64,000 bases of DNA from Tillus elongatus (Eukaryota > Arthropoda > Insecta > Coleoptera > Cleridae): the NCBI GenBank assembly GCA_964006375.1, contig OZ023268.1:86923358-86987357 (forward strand), written 5' to 3'. The notes below the pieces were generated by a model. The model was given only the letters and a program-made list of their open reading frames with translations. It did not search any database and was not told where the DNA came from. The position numbers and the translations under genes are program-made. Within the stretch, counting starts at the first letter, position 1, and each line of letters opens with the position of its first letter. Below, piece by piece: positions 1 through 16,200 of the stretch.

Positions 1-869
1 TTAAATTAGGGATTGAATGTGTGGAGGTGGGATATCGGTGACAGAAATTTCGATTTTTTTTTTGCCTAAACGGTGTAAAAAGTCTGAAAACAGAAAGAAA
101 ACTTGATTCGGGAACGAAAATTTTTTAGTCTGACGGTCGGTCGGTCTGTTGACCTGCAAATCTGTCTGTTAGTAGGCGCAATAACTTTCTAACGAATTGA
201 GATATTATCTTCAAACTTGGTATCCAGTTAGGACCCGACAAAAAAAACGACTTGTTTTTTTGTAAGATGGCTTCAGGATGTAGGGGCTAAATGAGGGGTG
301 ATTTGGTGAAAATTAACATTTTTTCGTTAAAACTCGAGTAATATAACGTTTCAAAAGTTTATGGGTGCAGTAATACGAATATTTTCTTTGTGGGCAAGTC
401 ATGGACCCTAAATTCATCTCACGAGAATGACTGTCTACGGAAAGTAGATTATCACGGCTATGTGAAAGTTATGATTTGTAGCACTATTTTCTATTTTTTC
501 TATTTAAATAGTTTTAGAGAAAATTCCAATAAAAATTCACGAAGTAATCACAAAGATAGAATTGACAGTTAATTATAGTGCTAACGATGACAAAGTAACT
601 TATGGAAGATGCTGAAACTAGCAACGATTTTCTGTTTGGAAAACTTGATACCTTCTAATAAGCTCTACAGTGCATGTATTTTTAATAATTTGATGCGAAA
701 TATCCCTGCAGTCACGAGTAATTTTGTTTCTCAAATCATCTAAATTTCTTAGCTGAACCAAATAGACCACAGTTTTTAAATAACCCCATAACTAATAATC
801 TAACGGAGTCACGTCAGGCGACATCGCGGGCCACCTGACTTGCCCTCGGTTCCCTATCCACTTTGTTCT
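1..869. other. AT-rich sequence, no gene recognised
   Basis: I see no supported gene, RNA gene or element end. Around 130-160 there is a short run of GGTCGGTCGGTCTGT-type direct repeats of a kind common in dispersed insect repeats. The short open frames here have no recognisable features. Confidence 0.5.
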
Positions 870-1137
870 GAATTTATTGTTTAAAAAATATGACAAAGAC
901 ACTAGAACGAACAGTTAACGGCACTAAGATAATAGCTGTGATGTTATCATTGCCGGAAAATAATCATTATTGCAATAAACATGCAAATCTTTATTTTTTA
1001 TTTTTTACAAAGCTATTTGAATGGAAAAAAAGATTATCGATTAAGAATGTACTAAGGAAACCAAACCTGGCAAACCTGATTGAACTTGAAGTAATCTAAA
1101 GAGATATCTTAAAGATAATCCTAAACAGGGACAATAT

Positions 1138-1411
1138 GTACCCAGCTAATCGACTGTACCAAGAGGCTGGCATACTGGATATAAGACATATATTTTTTAA
1201 ACTGGCAATTATTAAACAGTTCAGGAAAGGTTTGGTTCTATCACCTATCGAGCACGATTAAGAAACACGGCATGGAATGGTTTCGTACAGAACACCATTT
1301 GCTAGAAAGAACATTGGCCAGAGAAGTTATACCTACCTTGCACCAAGAATGTATCGCAAATTTGAAGAAGCGTATAAATAAGTATTTGCTAGATCAACCG
1401 AGGGCTCATAC
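1138..1411 (+). pseudogene. 3' end of a jockey/CR1-type LINE ORF2 (relic)
   Basis: Translation in one frame with stops gives YPANRLYQEAGILDIR followed by RTPFARKNIGQRSYTYLAPR. This is the kind of sequence found downstream of the reverse transcriptase in jockey/CR1-type non-LTR elements. The endonuclease and RT domains are missing, as expected for a 5'-truncated copy. It is broken by in-frame stops. The tandem-duplicated segment that follows and the AATAAA before the (TA)n tract look like its 3' untranslated end. The family assignment comes from residue pattern only. Confidence 0.55.
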
Positions 1412-1414
1412 ATG

Positions 1415-1921
1415 CTGATATTGAGGAAAAGAACTCACAGGCCTTTTCATGCGCGCTGTGACGAATTAGAGCATGTATAAGAGTGTCTGAATATTAATTG
1501 TAGCCTTACTGATGCTGTGGACTGTGATGGATGCGCTACTGGTTTTATATTTTTATGTAGGTGTTTATTAAGCTGGTTTTAAGCGTAGAAATGCGATGTA
1601 TATTTATGAGTATTTTGTTTTTTTGTCTAATTTTTTCCTATGTATACTAGCACATCAGTCTTTTGACTGATATTGAGGAAAAGAACGCACAGGCCTTTTC
1701 ATGCGCGCTGTGACGAATTAGAGCATGTTATAAGAGTGTCTGAATATTAATTGTAGCCTTACTGATGCTGTGGACTGTGATGGATGCGCTACTGGTTTTA
1801 TATTTTTATGTAGATGTTTATTAAGCTGGTTTTAAGCGTAGAAATACGATGTATATTTATGAGTATTTTGTTTTTTTTGTCTAATTTTTTCCTATGTATA
1901 CTAGCACATCAGTCTTTTGAG
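1415..1921 (+). repeat. Tandem duplication, 252-bp unit (LINE 3' tail)
   Basis: The segment starting CTGATATTGAGGAAAAGAAC at 1415 recurs at 1667 with only a few differences, giving two adjacent units of about 252 bp. It follows directly on the LINE ORF2 remnant, so it is most simply a duplicated 3' UTR. Confidence 0.85.
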
Positions 1922-2009
1922 TCCAGCGATGTAATTGTTTATTTGCAGTTTTGCACATTATTGTCACTATTATTTGTTGTTTTTACCGTTTGGCAAATAA
2001 ACTATTATC

Positions 2010-2011
<2 letters not shown>

Positions 2012-2057
<46 letters not shown>

Positions 2058-2065
2058 TATGTATA

Positions 2066-2158
<93 letters not shown>
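2012..2158. repeat. (TA)n microsatellite passing into (GA)n
   Basis: About 120 bp of TA with two TATATG interruptions, then about 12 GA dinucleotides. It follows an AATAAA about 15 bp upstream. Apparent tyrosine/isoleucine-rich frames across it are repeat artefacts. Confidence 0.95.
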
Positions 2159-2159
<1 letters not shown>

Positions 2160-2976
2160 AGTACGTCCTAGTCGCAATAAAAAACGTTTTATTCATTAAA
2201 AAGTGGTCTATTTTTCAATCCCTGGTGGAATGCAAAAGAAAATTAATGATATCAATAACGCGAAACAAACTGTGGCAAATAGGCTGCGATAAATAGACTT
2301 TAGAGCTCCCGCCTTAACCTATTAATCATCAAACGTGCACCCGAGCTTCGTGAAAGAGTGAGTTACTGACATTTATCTTTAAAATGCAGTGAAAATTTAC
2401 AACATGTCACACTGCTGCTGTTTTCTCTCTCATAATATTTAGAAATATAAATTTTATTAGGTACATTTTTATGTTTCGGATAAAATTACACTCGTAAGTT
2501 TAATGGTAAACGTGACATTATTATTGTCATGACTACAGTCTAACAACGATGTCTCTGTCTTCAGAAATTATTTTTATTTCATTGCTGCTGTCGCACTTAA
2601 TCACCTGGTCAAGTTTTCTGACAGTTTACATCAACGTCTACCACTTCCTTTTTTACAAGTATATGTGCTTCTAATATCAGCAAATTTTTGTATAAATCAT
2701 TCGCGATTGGGAGATTCTAGATGTTGGTTTTTGAAAACATTTTTACAAATGAGCGCGAACTAAGTCTCCTGGAACCTATACGCGAGAATAATTTCAGATT
2801 TCCATTTCTCTGTGAAGAACTGCGTACGTACGTAGAAAACCGTTGCATTTGCTGTACTGGTTGCATACTTATGGATTTTCGAATAAATAAAATTGGGACA
2901 CATGTTTTGAACGCTACCTAAAAGGGGAGATGTACAATGATTTTTTAGGCACAATTTACGCAAATTTCAGAACAAC
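2159..2976. other. No gene; one family M scrap
   Basis: Nothing recognised except 2738-2790, which resembles the left part of family M (compare AATGAGCGCGAACTA with the copies at 22790 and 40370). Confidence 0.4.
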
Positions 2977-3165
2977 GTGAAAAATCAACAAGAGGTGTGG
3001 TTTCAGCAAGACGGAGCCCCGCTACACTTTACACGCCAAGTCAGAAACACTCTAAATAACATGTTTGGAAATAGAGGAGCTGGTCTTTGTGCCCCGGTAA
3101 ACTGGCCCGCAGAGTCTCCTGATCTCACGCCTTTACATTTTTTCTTTTGGGATTTATAAAAGTCT
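2977..3165 (+). pseudogene. Mariner-type (DUF4817-like) transposase fragment
   Basis: The frame reads VWFQQDGAPLHFTRQVRNTL and then NWPAESPDLTPLHFFFWDL. These are the second catalytic Asp (FQQDGAPxH) and the third catalytic-acid region (SPDLTPLxFFxW) of IS630/Tc1/mariner-superfamily transposases with DUF4817-type N-termini. The N-terminal half and first catalytic Asp are absent. The frame is cut off about 10 bp later by the end of a family M copy starting near 3171. Confidence 0.75.
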
Positions 3166-3170
3166 GGACG

Positions 3171-4118
3171 CAGCAAGTACGTTATGGTAGCGAATTTTCA
3201 TTAATTTTTTTAATTGCAAATATATGTGTGTGTTTTTTAAAAAAGCAGGCATTAAATTTGGTTACCAGTATAACCTATATAATAGAAACAGTGTGCCGTG
3301 TTTCATCAAAATAACTTTATTCTTTGAAAATGTACAAAAATTTCTGAAAGTAAACTTAAAGTTTTCCGGAAGAAACTGGTTTCTTGGTCAACCTTCTGGG
3401 TTAATAGCAAATTGAGCTATTCAATTTTGAAGCATTTAGTGAAAATTCGCTACCATAACGCACTTGCTGCGTCCCTGATTCCTTTTCTTACAAACATGCA
3501 ATATATTCAATGGAAAATGCAACGACGCGTTAGATTAAAAAAAGAAAGATTGTATCACCAACGACTTATGGGCCGGCCTGTGATTGTAGAAATATTTTTT
3601 TAAGATGTAGCTCAAGAAACCCTATAATTAATGTATACAATTTTTTTCGTATCTTGTATAATAACAGATATATTGAGCTTTATTGATTTTTTACGAAAAT
3701 TCGACAAAAATTATATACCATTAAACGATAAGCTCTATAGCTAAGACTACTGCCAAAGCATCAGAGAAAGCGTCTATTTGAAATGAATTTTCTGGAAATA
3801 TTTTAGTAAAATTAAGGACAATGGCCGTTGATGCTAAAACTTCAGGCTTTGTAAAACATTCTTCTTGAGGCATGCTCTTTTCACAGCTCGTACTAGTTTC
3901 AGGTTCTTTGCCTAAATATTGCCAATTTTGACGTTTTAAATCGCGATTTTGACGGTTTGAGGAAAACCCCAATTTATATTTTAATGCATATAACTTTTTT
4001 GTCTTTTAACCTACACAGCCAAATTTGTGGTGGGTAACTTACTTATAACAATATAAACCCGCGCCGCAAATTTGGTTGCCCTTACTGTATTATTTCTGGA
4101 GATATAATTTTTTCACAC
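3171..4118 (-). repeat. Family M copy, truncated
   Basis: It begins at 3171 with the family end GGACGCAGCAAG (here followed by TACGTTATGG) and runs antisense through the conserved body. Landmarks in order are the GCTATTAACCT-like block, AAGTCGTTGGTGATAC-like block, TCATTGTCC-like block and the TTATTTTTGTT region. It stops before the microsatellite and CACACCGATAAC block. A second inward-facing copy of the end motif lies at 3440-3473, so the first 300 bp are bounded by inverted ends, as in other copies. Confidence 0.8.
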
Positions 4119-7125
<3,007 letters not shown>

Positions 7126-7138
7126 TATATATACATAT

Positions 7139-8963
7139 AGTGTGTCCATGGGTTGAGTGTGGGTAAGGTATAAGTGAAAAAAAAATGTCGAATTAGAATC
7201 TGATATTCTGGGAATCGCTCCTGCTTTTTCTTAAACTGAGATGTTGAGAAAATGAACAAAATCAATTGATATACAGGGTGGTTTATAACTATTGTAATAA
7301 AATGTATTAAGAGTAAACTACCTTCGTTTATGAAGATGCCGCAAAAAGTTATTAAAAAAATTGTTTAGAATTAAAACTTATGACAGGATCTTAATTTTCA
7401 AACAGATCAGCCTACTATTAATTTTTTTCGGCTGCGACTTTATTTAAATGACGTTCGACGGCTTCTGTGATTAGGTGTACTTTAAAAAATACTTGAAACT
7501 GTATTAAAAAAGTCTTTAATATAATTAAACTTGGGGTAGGTTTGCTTTCATCTCAACCAATAACAAAAGTAAAGTAAACGCACAATTGGACATTCGAAGC
7601 AATAGTTGGCGAGTTGCATGGCTACTTGAGCTCTGCCTTGTTGTTCGTTTCCCGGGATACTACTTATTTGGAAAATAGGAACGTCAATTTTATTTGTCAC
7701 GAAAGGCAAGCATCTGTATTTAAAAATGTTAACAACAAAACAAAAAGTGTTTATTGTGCAGTGCTATGGTTTGGGTGAAGCACATTCTTATCAGGGAGTG
7801 ATAAGAAAATTCCTCGAACGCTGGCCAAATTATTAACTGGCGTAAAAAAAGTTGTTACAAAATTTATGCGTACTGGGAGTGTTTTAAATGTTAAGAAGAC
7901 AAAATACGACCTAAATGAAGAAGACAATGCTGCAGCTGCATTAGCTATGGATTCTGTTGGGCGTTTTTCGAAATTATCATTAAGAAGAAGGGCATTAGAA
8001 ATTGGCAATATTAGGAAATCGCATTTGCAACAAATTTATCGTACCAACAATGTGAAACCTTTCAAAGCAAAACTTATACACACTTTGGAAGAAAATGACG
8101 AGTCAAAACGATTAGATTTTTGTTTTTGGCGAGCAATATCTACAAAATCACATGCATAACATGTTACTAGAAGATAGACAAACAGCATACTTTCAGCATG
8201 ACGGCCACCTAGCACATGCAACAGGAATCGTTCGAGAATTGTTAGATCGCGATTTTCCTGGGCGGTGGATTGGTTGATATGGGCCAATACCTTGGCCTCC
8301 CAGAAGTCCCGATCTTACCTTAATGGACTTTTGTTTATGCGGCTATCTCAAACAGAAAGTCTATGCGGCTCCATTAAACAACGATCTTAATTTATTGAAA
8401 CAGGTTGAGAGAGGCAATTGACGGTATTCCAATTCAACATATTCAAAATGCCTACAAAGCATTTATTAAACGGACTGAGTTATGTGTATCGGTTGGTGGC
8501 AGCACATTTGAATAATTTCTTTATTTTTCGTTGTTCGTTTTGATTTTTGTTAGCAATAAGCGTTTTGTTATAAATTATTATTTAACATTGCATGGTTACT
8601 TACTTTGCGCACCTGCGTTCAGAAAACCACAGGTAAAAAGCTCCATGTTGATAGGGAAAAAATGTTAATAATTTACTTAAAAATTCAAAGTAGACTGATC
8701 TGGATGAAAACTGAGAACCTGTCATAAATTTTAATTATAAACAAGTTTTGTTAATAACTTTTTGCGGTATCTTTATAAACGAAGGTAGTTTACTCTTAAT
8801 ACATTTCATTACATCAGTTATAAACCACCCTGTATATTAATTGATTTTGTTCATTTTTTGATCATCTTAGTTTAAGACAGAGCAGGAGAGATTCCCAGAA
8901 TATCATAATCTGATTCAAAATGTTTTTGTCACTTATACCTTACCCACACTCAATCCGTAGACA

Positions 8964-8967
<4 letters not shown>
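7139..8967. mobile_element. Mariner-type element with ~350-bp inverted ends
   Basis: The left end AGTGTGTCCATGGGTTGAG and right end (reverse complement AGTGTGTCTACGGATTGAG) are flanked by TA. The inverted similarity continues inward through a CAGGGTGGTTTATAACT motif (7276; mirrored near 8816-8833) to about 7430 and 8680. It is either one element with a long compound TIR or a CAGGGTGGTT element nested symmetrically in another. It encloses a broken transposase gene. Confidence 0.8.
7726..8515 (+). pseudogene. Mariner-superfamily transposase, broken
   Basis: From ATG at 7726 the N-terminal helix-turn-helix reads KQKVFIVQCYGLGEAHSYQG and continues through IRKFLERWPN to a stop at about 7795. The frame shifts and resumes around 7866 with KYDLNEEDNAAAALAMDSVG (DUF4817-like region). 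Near 8160-8320 the motifs YFQHDGHLAHATG and WPPRSPDLTLMDF correspond to the second and third catalytic regions. Several stops and frameshifts show it is inactive. It lies between the inverted ends of the enclosing element. Confidence 0.8.

Positions 8968-9038
<71 letters not shown>
8968..9038. repeat. (TA)n microsatellite
   Basis: About 70 bp of TA directly after the right end of the preceding element. Confidence 0.95.
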
Positions 9039-9039
<1 letters not shown>

Positions 9040-9339
9040 CAATTTTAATGTCAGTATTTGGATAAAATAGAAGATTTAAGTATTAGAAAGCGTAACTGTG
9101 TAATAAAGAGTGATGAAAATGGATTCTTTTTAGTTGAAGACAGAAAGAAGGAATACCTTAAAGTAAATTATTGTGTAATGATCAAAATTTAAAGTCGGCC
9201 AAATTAGAAAAGTGTCATTGTCAAGAAATTTGGAGTATCAACTGACTAAATTGCGCTGTTTGCAAGCACAAGTATAATACTTTATAATACTTATTTGTAA
9301 GGCGCTATGTACTATTATTGTCACAATAAACCATAAAAC

Positions 9340-9340
<1 letters not shown>
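9039..9340. other. No gene; possible retroelement 3' tail
   Basis: Nothing coding. It ends in CACAATAAACCATAAAACATT before a (TA)n run, resembling the polyadenylation-signal-plus-TA arrangement at 1990-2012. That makes a LINE 3' end possible but unproven. Confidence 0.3.

Positions 9341-9430
<90 letters not shown>
9341..9430. repeat. (TA)n microsatellite
   Basis: About 90 bp of pure TA. Confidence 0.95.
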
Positions 9431-9433
<3 letters not shown>

Positions 9434-9948
9434 GGAGGCACTTGTACTAGCTCCGAAGTAACCACAGTCCAAGCAGGAGGCTAATGCTACCAGCTCGGAA
9501 AGCAACACTATTCAAGGTGGGGCCCATGAAGCTACAGAGTACCTTCAATTCTATAGGGCAGCGCCCAGCTGTGCTAAAAATAATATTAAGAAGTTTTACC
9601 AGCACTAAGTGGTCATTTCGTTCTGGAAATGAAGCACTGTCATATCCCCTAAATAGCAACACCCAACAATAAGTAAAATTGGCTTAATTTGGTTGTCTTT
9701 CTTCAATTTATATTGCAATTTACATTTCACTTTATATTTCAATTCATTTAAAGTAATAATTTCAATTGTTACAGTTTGCCATCAAGTATCACTTTCCTTG
9801 ATTAATTAGTCATATTGTCAAAGTTCAGCATTTTATTTTACAATAAATGATGTAAATCAAACCTTTCTATTTTCTCTTTATACAGTGCTACCCTACATGC
9901 CGGAATTCATGATCTTTTTTTTTTAATGACTAAATGGCAATGCATTTT
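9431..9948. other. Unrecognised sequence
   Basis: 9440-9670 is less AT-rich than its surroundings and open in two opposing frames of 60-70 codons. Neither translation matches a family I know, and no splice signals or start context favour one. Confidence 0.3.
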
Positions 9949-10017
9949 AGTGAATTTTCTTTTAAAAAATGTCTTCAAATAAGCGCGATTTAGGACCCCA
10001 AATCCCAGGTCGTTTTA

Positions 10018-10091
<74 letters not shown>

Positions 10092-11275
10092 TGTGTCACA
10101 CCGATAACTCATAAATAATGGGACGATTTTGATAAAATTCCTTCCTTTTGCAAGTGGCTTGGACAAATTTGTTAGCCAGGAAAATCGCCCCCGATTTTTC
10201 CGGAAAATGTTGTGTTTTCTTTTGGAAAAAAATATTTTCCCGGAAATAACAGAGTAAACGCAACAAAATTTGGTGCGCGTGTTTGTATTATGAAGAGTGA
10301 ACCAAAATTTAGGTTTGTAAGTTTAAAGACAAAAAAGTTATGGACCGTTAAGGAAAAAAAAATTGTAGTTTTCCTCAAAACGTCAAAGTCGCGATTTGAA
10401 ACGTAAAAATTCGCAACATTTACGAAAAAAACCTGAAACAAATAGGGATTGTATAAAGAAAATGTGGCAAGAAGATTATTCGCAAACTCTTAAGTTTCAG
10501 CTTCAACCGTCATTGTCCTTCATTTTACTAAAATATTTACAGAAAATTCATTTCGAATAGACCCTTTCTCTGATGCTTTGGCTGTAGGCTTAGTTAAGTT
10601 GATGCTTTGGCTGTAGGTTTAGTTAAGTCTATGGTTTAACGGTCTATAATTTTTAGCTAATTTTCGTAGAAAAATTCGTTAATAAGGAGACCGCGACTTT
10701 TGAATTTTAAAAAGATTTCTTCAAAAGTAAGCGTAAGCTAGGCCACCTGGAATCCATATTTGGGTTTACTTTCGGTTTTTATCTATTTACATATATACAG
10801 GGTGACGCATTTCTACGGTTTAGCTCAATATAATTGTTATTATACAAGGTACGAGAAAAAATTGTATACGTTAATTATAGGGTGTCTTAAGCTGCATCTT
10901 ATAAAAATATTGTGAAAATCACAGAGTAGTCCATAAGTCTTTGGCGATCCCTCAATTTCTTTTTTCGAACACCTTATATTATTGCATTTTTGCATTTTTT
11001 TTTAACGAAATGTGATGCATGTTTGTAAGAAAAAAATCGAGACGCAGTAAGTGATTTTTTAATTAAATCCTTCAAATTAACTCAATTTGCTATTAACCTA
11101 AGGTTTCTCAGCTAAGAAACCAACATTTTAAGTTTATTTTCTGATTTTTTTACATTTGCAAAGGATAAGTAATTTTGATAAAAATATGGTACACTGTTTA
11201 TACTATATAGGCTATATTTGCTATTAAAAACATTTTTATCAAAATTAACTTGCTGCGTTCAGAATTAGCTTTAAT
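9949..11275 (+). repeat. Two family M copies head to tail
   Basis: The first copy starts with AGTGAATTTTC at 9949, has a (TA)n tract at 10023-10088, then CACACCGATAACTC and the conserved body to about 10655. A second left end (AATTTTCG...GGAGACCGCGAC) starts at about 10660. Instead of a microsatellite it has ATATATACAGGGTGACGC and then the distal body to about 11275. Both are decayed. Confidence 0.8.
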
Positions 11276-11296
11276 GGGTTGTTGGGCAAATAAATA

Positions 11297-12060
11297 TGGT
11301 GAATCAATGTCCTTTGTATACTTGTGTTAAAAACTGTGTTGGAGAATTTAAGAGAGGACGATCAAATGTCAAAGATGAGCACCACGACACCCAAGAAAAC
11401 ATTGATTCTGTCCATAAAATGTTCTTAGAAGATCAACGATTTAGACTGAAGCGTATAGCATAAACATTGTACATTACCTATAAACATATGGCTCCCATTA
11501 TTCGTGACGACTTGGGCATTAGAGAGCTTTTGGCAAAATAAATTCTAAAAAGCGTGGACGCTGAACAGAACCGCGCTCATTTAACGATGTTTAGGGAAAT
11601 ATGCCACCGTCTCTAAAAATATTCCTTAAACTTTTTGGGTCGCTTGATCACTATAGACAAAGCATGAGCCCATTACTGTGACCTAAAAAATTCCGTGTTT
11701 AAGTACAAGGTTCTTGCGTTAGTTTTTTAGTACAAAGATGGGAGTATTTGTAAGATTATCTGGAACAAGGTAGAACTGTCATGGGAGCACACTATAATAA
11801 GTTTCTAACAAAATTGAACGAGGAATATGTGTAAAACCCTGCGGAAATCTGACCCAGGGTGTATTCTTTCTGGAAGACAACGCCTTTGCTCAGAAGTCAT
11901 TGATTGCAATGCAAGCAGTTGATCAAATTGGTTTTGAATTGATTGACTACACGCCCTGTTCTGCGGATTCGGTCCAATAAGATTTTTGCTTGTTAATGAA
12001 AAACTATCTAACAAACAGAAAACAGTTTGTAAAGGTGGGAAACGCTGGAATTGATTCAGC
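11297..12060 (+). pseudogene. mariner (mauritiana-like) transposase, degenerate
   Basis: Shifting frames give recognisable mariner pieces in order: the N-terminal half with KMFLEDQRFRLKRIA and MAPIIRDDLGIRELLAK, then SLITIDEA-like DRLITIDKA (first catalytic Asp region). DYLEQGRTVMGAHYNKFLTK follows, then LEDNAFAQKSLIAMQAVDQI and a remnant of the final YSPDLAPSDF motif. There are stops and frameshifts throughout. The relic is bounded by family M copies, and no terminal repeats remain that I can recognise. Confidence 0.8.
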
Positions 12061-12161
12061 TCACTTACAATGTGGATTACCTTATATTACTGTACCAGGA
12101 CCGATTTCTTTACTATTTACATACGCCACGTGCTTTTGTTGCCATTAGTTTTGCAGATCAC

Positions 12162-12485
<324 letters not shown>

Positions 12486-13583
12486 CACACCGATAACTCA
12501 GAAAATAATGGGCCGATTTTGATTAAATTTGGTAAATACCTTTCTTTTGCAAGTGGCTTGGATAAGTTCGTTAGCCGGGAAAATCGGCCTACGTTTTCCC
12601 GGAAAATTTTGTGTTTTCTTTGAAAAAAAATTATATCTCCGGAATCAACAAAGTAAGAAACCAAACTGGTACGCGGGTTTATGTCGTTATAGCCGAATCA
12701 CCTACCAAAATTTAGCTCTGTTGATCGAACGACAAAAAAGTTATAGGCATTTAAAAAAAATGGAGTTTTCCTCAAAACGTCAAAGTTGCGATTTAAAACG
12801 TCAAAATTGGCAACACTTAAGCAAAGAACTTGGATATAATACGGGCTATGGAAAGACAATATCTCAAGAATAATGTTTTACGAGCCATGCAGTCTTAGTT
12901 TCAACCGCCATTGTCCTTCATTTTACTAAAATATTTCCAGAAAATTCATTTCAAATATACCCTTTCTCTGCCGCTTGGCAGTAGCCTTAGCTATAGAGTT
13001 TATCGTTTAATGGTATATAATTTTTGTCGAATTTTCGTAAAAATTCAATAAAGCTCAATATATCCGTTATTATAAAACGTGGAGAAAAATTGTGTACATA
13101 AATTATAGGGTGTCCTGAGCTACATCTTAAAAAATTATTTCCACAATCACAGGCTGGCCCATAAGTCGTTAGTGATACAAATTTTCTTTTTTTTTTAATC
13201 AAACACGCCTTATGTTATTGCATTTTATTAGCATTTTCCATCAAAATATAATGCATGTTTGTAAGAAAAGAAATTCAGGACGCAGCAAGGTTATGGTAGC
13301 GAATTTTTATCAAATCCTTCATATTTGAATAGCTCAATTTGCTATTAACCTATAAAGTTGATCAAGAAACGAGTTTTTTCCGGAACACTTTAAGTTTACT
13401 TTCGGAAATTTTTGTACCTTTTCAAACAATAGACTTATTTTGATGAAACACGGCACATTGTTTTTACTATATAGATTATACTGGTAACCAAATTTGATGC
13501 CTGCTTTCTTAAAAAACAACCAATATTTGCTATTAAAAAGTTTTTTTGTGTAAATTCACTACCATAACGCATTTGCTGCGTCC
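12486..13583 (+). repeat. Family M copy, distal part complete to the terminus
   Basis: It runs from CACACCGATAACTC to the family end CATAACGCATTTGCTGCGTCC. Landmarks are AATAATGGGCCGATTTTGAT, the CGTTAGCC block, the TCATTGTCCTTCA block and the inverted internal end at 13272-13300. It is a useful reference for the distal 1.1 kb. Confidence 0.85.
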
Positions 13584-13759
13584 AAATATTTTTTCTATAT
13601 GGGTGCGGGTTAGCAGAATATAAAAGTAAAAACTTCAAAATAAAAGGTCTAAAATATTAGTATAAGTTTCGTGGCTGATATTATTTCAGGCGTTTAATGT
13701 TTAAGTTTCGAAAGCAAGTATCTAAAAAACTAATCGGTAGGTTTTGAAATCGCAGCATC
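13584..13759. other. No recognised feature
   Basis: Short AT-rich spacer between two family M copies. Confidence 0.3.
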
Positions 13760-14288
<529 letters not shown>

Positions 14289-14299
14289 CATAAGTTAAA

Positions 14300-14447
14300 T
14301 ACGTCACTGGAATACGGCACTCCACTGATGACCAGAATCATTTTTGACTAGCGATAGTAATTATGCACCATCTTGCTTTCAGAATTTTTCAAATATCTTG
14401 TATCGTAGGGGAGCTAACGTCCGAGGTGTCTTAGGTGCTACACCCTG
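14300..14447 (-). mobile_element. End of a CAGGGTGTAGC transposon (partial)
   Basis: Reverse complement reads CAGGGTGTAGCACCTAAGAC and continues with a stretch matching the element end at 24034-24120. Only one end is present. The tip resembles other TA-targeting mariner-type ends here. Confidence 0.6.
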
Positions 14448-14529
14448 CATATATAATATGGATGTTTCATTAAACTTAAATCATAACATAACAACTATAA
14501 GCTACAATACCTAAGAATAAAAGCCTGAA

Positions 14530-14824
14530 CGTTGCAAGTGCGTTATGGTAGTGAATTTTCATAGAAATGATCTGACACAAAGTATTCTAACTTTTTTTTC
14601 TTGTAACATAAAAATCTAAATTTTGGTGTATAGTTTACTTTTTATATCATAAACCTAACCACCAAATTCGGATATTATAGGTTTTTTATTTTTTGATAAA
14701 AAATTTTTTCGAATGAAAATTTAAAAATTTTCCTGACTAACGAAGTTATCCAAGCCATTTACAAAACGAAGGTACATGCCAAATTTTATCAAAATCATCC
14801 CATTAATTTTGAGTTATCGGTGTG

Positions 14825-14918
<94 letters not shown>

Positions 14919-15701
14919 GGCTTTCATTAATTCGCGAACCCCACGTGACCAGATTCTGTCCATTTCTTAGTGGAATATAATTTTATGAGTTGGCAGTCCA
15001 AAAAGTAACAAAAAAAAAACACTAGACTAGGGACCCTAAAGTTACTAAATCAATTGACAAATGACAGTTCAGTCCATTGGCGCTTAATCCCTTTTGACGG
15101 TTATTTTGTATGTATATTGTGCATTTTCTACGCTCGTCCAGTGTTTACCTTCTTCAAATAATTTTCTATCTGTTGGACAATAAAAATAATAAGTTTTTAT
15201 CAAAACTTAGCATCTTCATACCGTTTTTACGTAAGTTAAAAGTGTAGCTATGTTAAGGTTATGTTGTTGACGGTATTCAACATCGCATGGAACGAAGCCC
15301 TACCAAATTAGTTCGTCGGTAATCATATTTGTTCAATGCTACACAATACACATTCCTAAAACCGTAAATTAGAAGTTTAAATAATCGGACCTCAATTTGT
15401 TTACGTACATTACAGAATTTTGATATATATATATACAAAATAAAAGTAATATTTTATTGTTTCATCACAATCAATAACAGCAAACCATATATGACCAGAC
15501 TTGCTGTTAAAAATACTAAATAATAAATACATTTAAGTTTACTGTTTCACCTTATTATAATTTTTATATTTTTTATAAAACACCAAAGGAAATATGAGAC
15601 AACACTGGCATCTTAGGGATTTCATTAATTCAGGTTGTACAACTGTGTATGCCGAGTTGCCTAACTTAAGCGGTCACGTGGGGTTCGGGAATTAAAGAAA
15701 G

Positions 15702-15800
<99 letters not shown>

Positions 15801-15912
15801 TATAAAAATTGAAACTGACCCTGGATATGGGTTCTAGGGGTCCTAGTTTGCGTTCATTTGCAATTTTTTTTTCAAAAGTCGGGATTTCCCTATTAGTGAA
15901 TTTTTTCTACGA
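14530..15912 (-). repeat. Family M copy split by a MITE in its TA tract
   Basis: The distal end GCAAGTGCGTTATGG lies at about 14540 and the GAGTTATCGGTGTG block at 14811. The TA tract starts at 14829 and is interrupted at 14916 by a separate element, resuming at 15706. The left part (TGGATATGGGTTCTAGG ... AAAATTCACT) ends at about 15912. The two halves have the same orientation and together make one copy. Confidence 0.8.
14916..15705. mobile_element. MITE, CAGGGCTTTC ends, inserted in (TA)n
   Basis: The left end CAGGGCTTTCATTAATTCGC and right end (reverse complement TAGGGCTTTCTTTAATTCCC) share about 35 bp of inverted similarity through CCCCACGTGACC. Both tips abut TA dinucleotides of a microsatellite. 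The roughly 790-bp interior has no coding capacity. Termini and TA target suggest a mariner-type non-autonomous element. Confidence 0.85.
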
Positions 15913-16200
15913 AAATTCACTAATAACAAATAAAAATAATCCATACACTCAAATGTCGATGCTACTTGACCGCATGCCGATGAAATTAGCCAATCATAAA
16001 CTTTCAAATTCAAGGATCTGATAAAGTGAGTGGAATAAGCATATATTATGCAGGATTAACATCACAATGTACTGCAGCCTGCAACCAGCATTACACATTA
16101 AAATTTTTATGTATCTTACCAGATACATTGCGTACTTACTTGCAAATTTTCAGTAAATAATAGTACAGGCAATAGAGGAGCCCGTTACTCTTGTCCATAA

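Noticed and set aside
14320..14345. Hammerhead core at CTGATGA
   Set aside because: No GAAA or pairing partners follow at the right distance; same for CTGATGA at 39773 and 56647.
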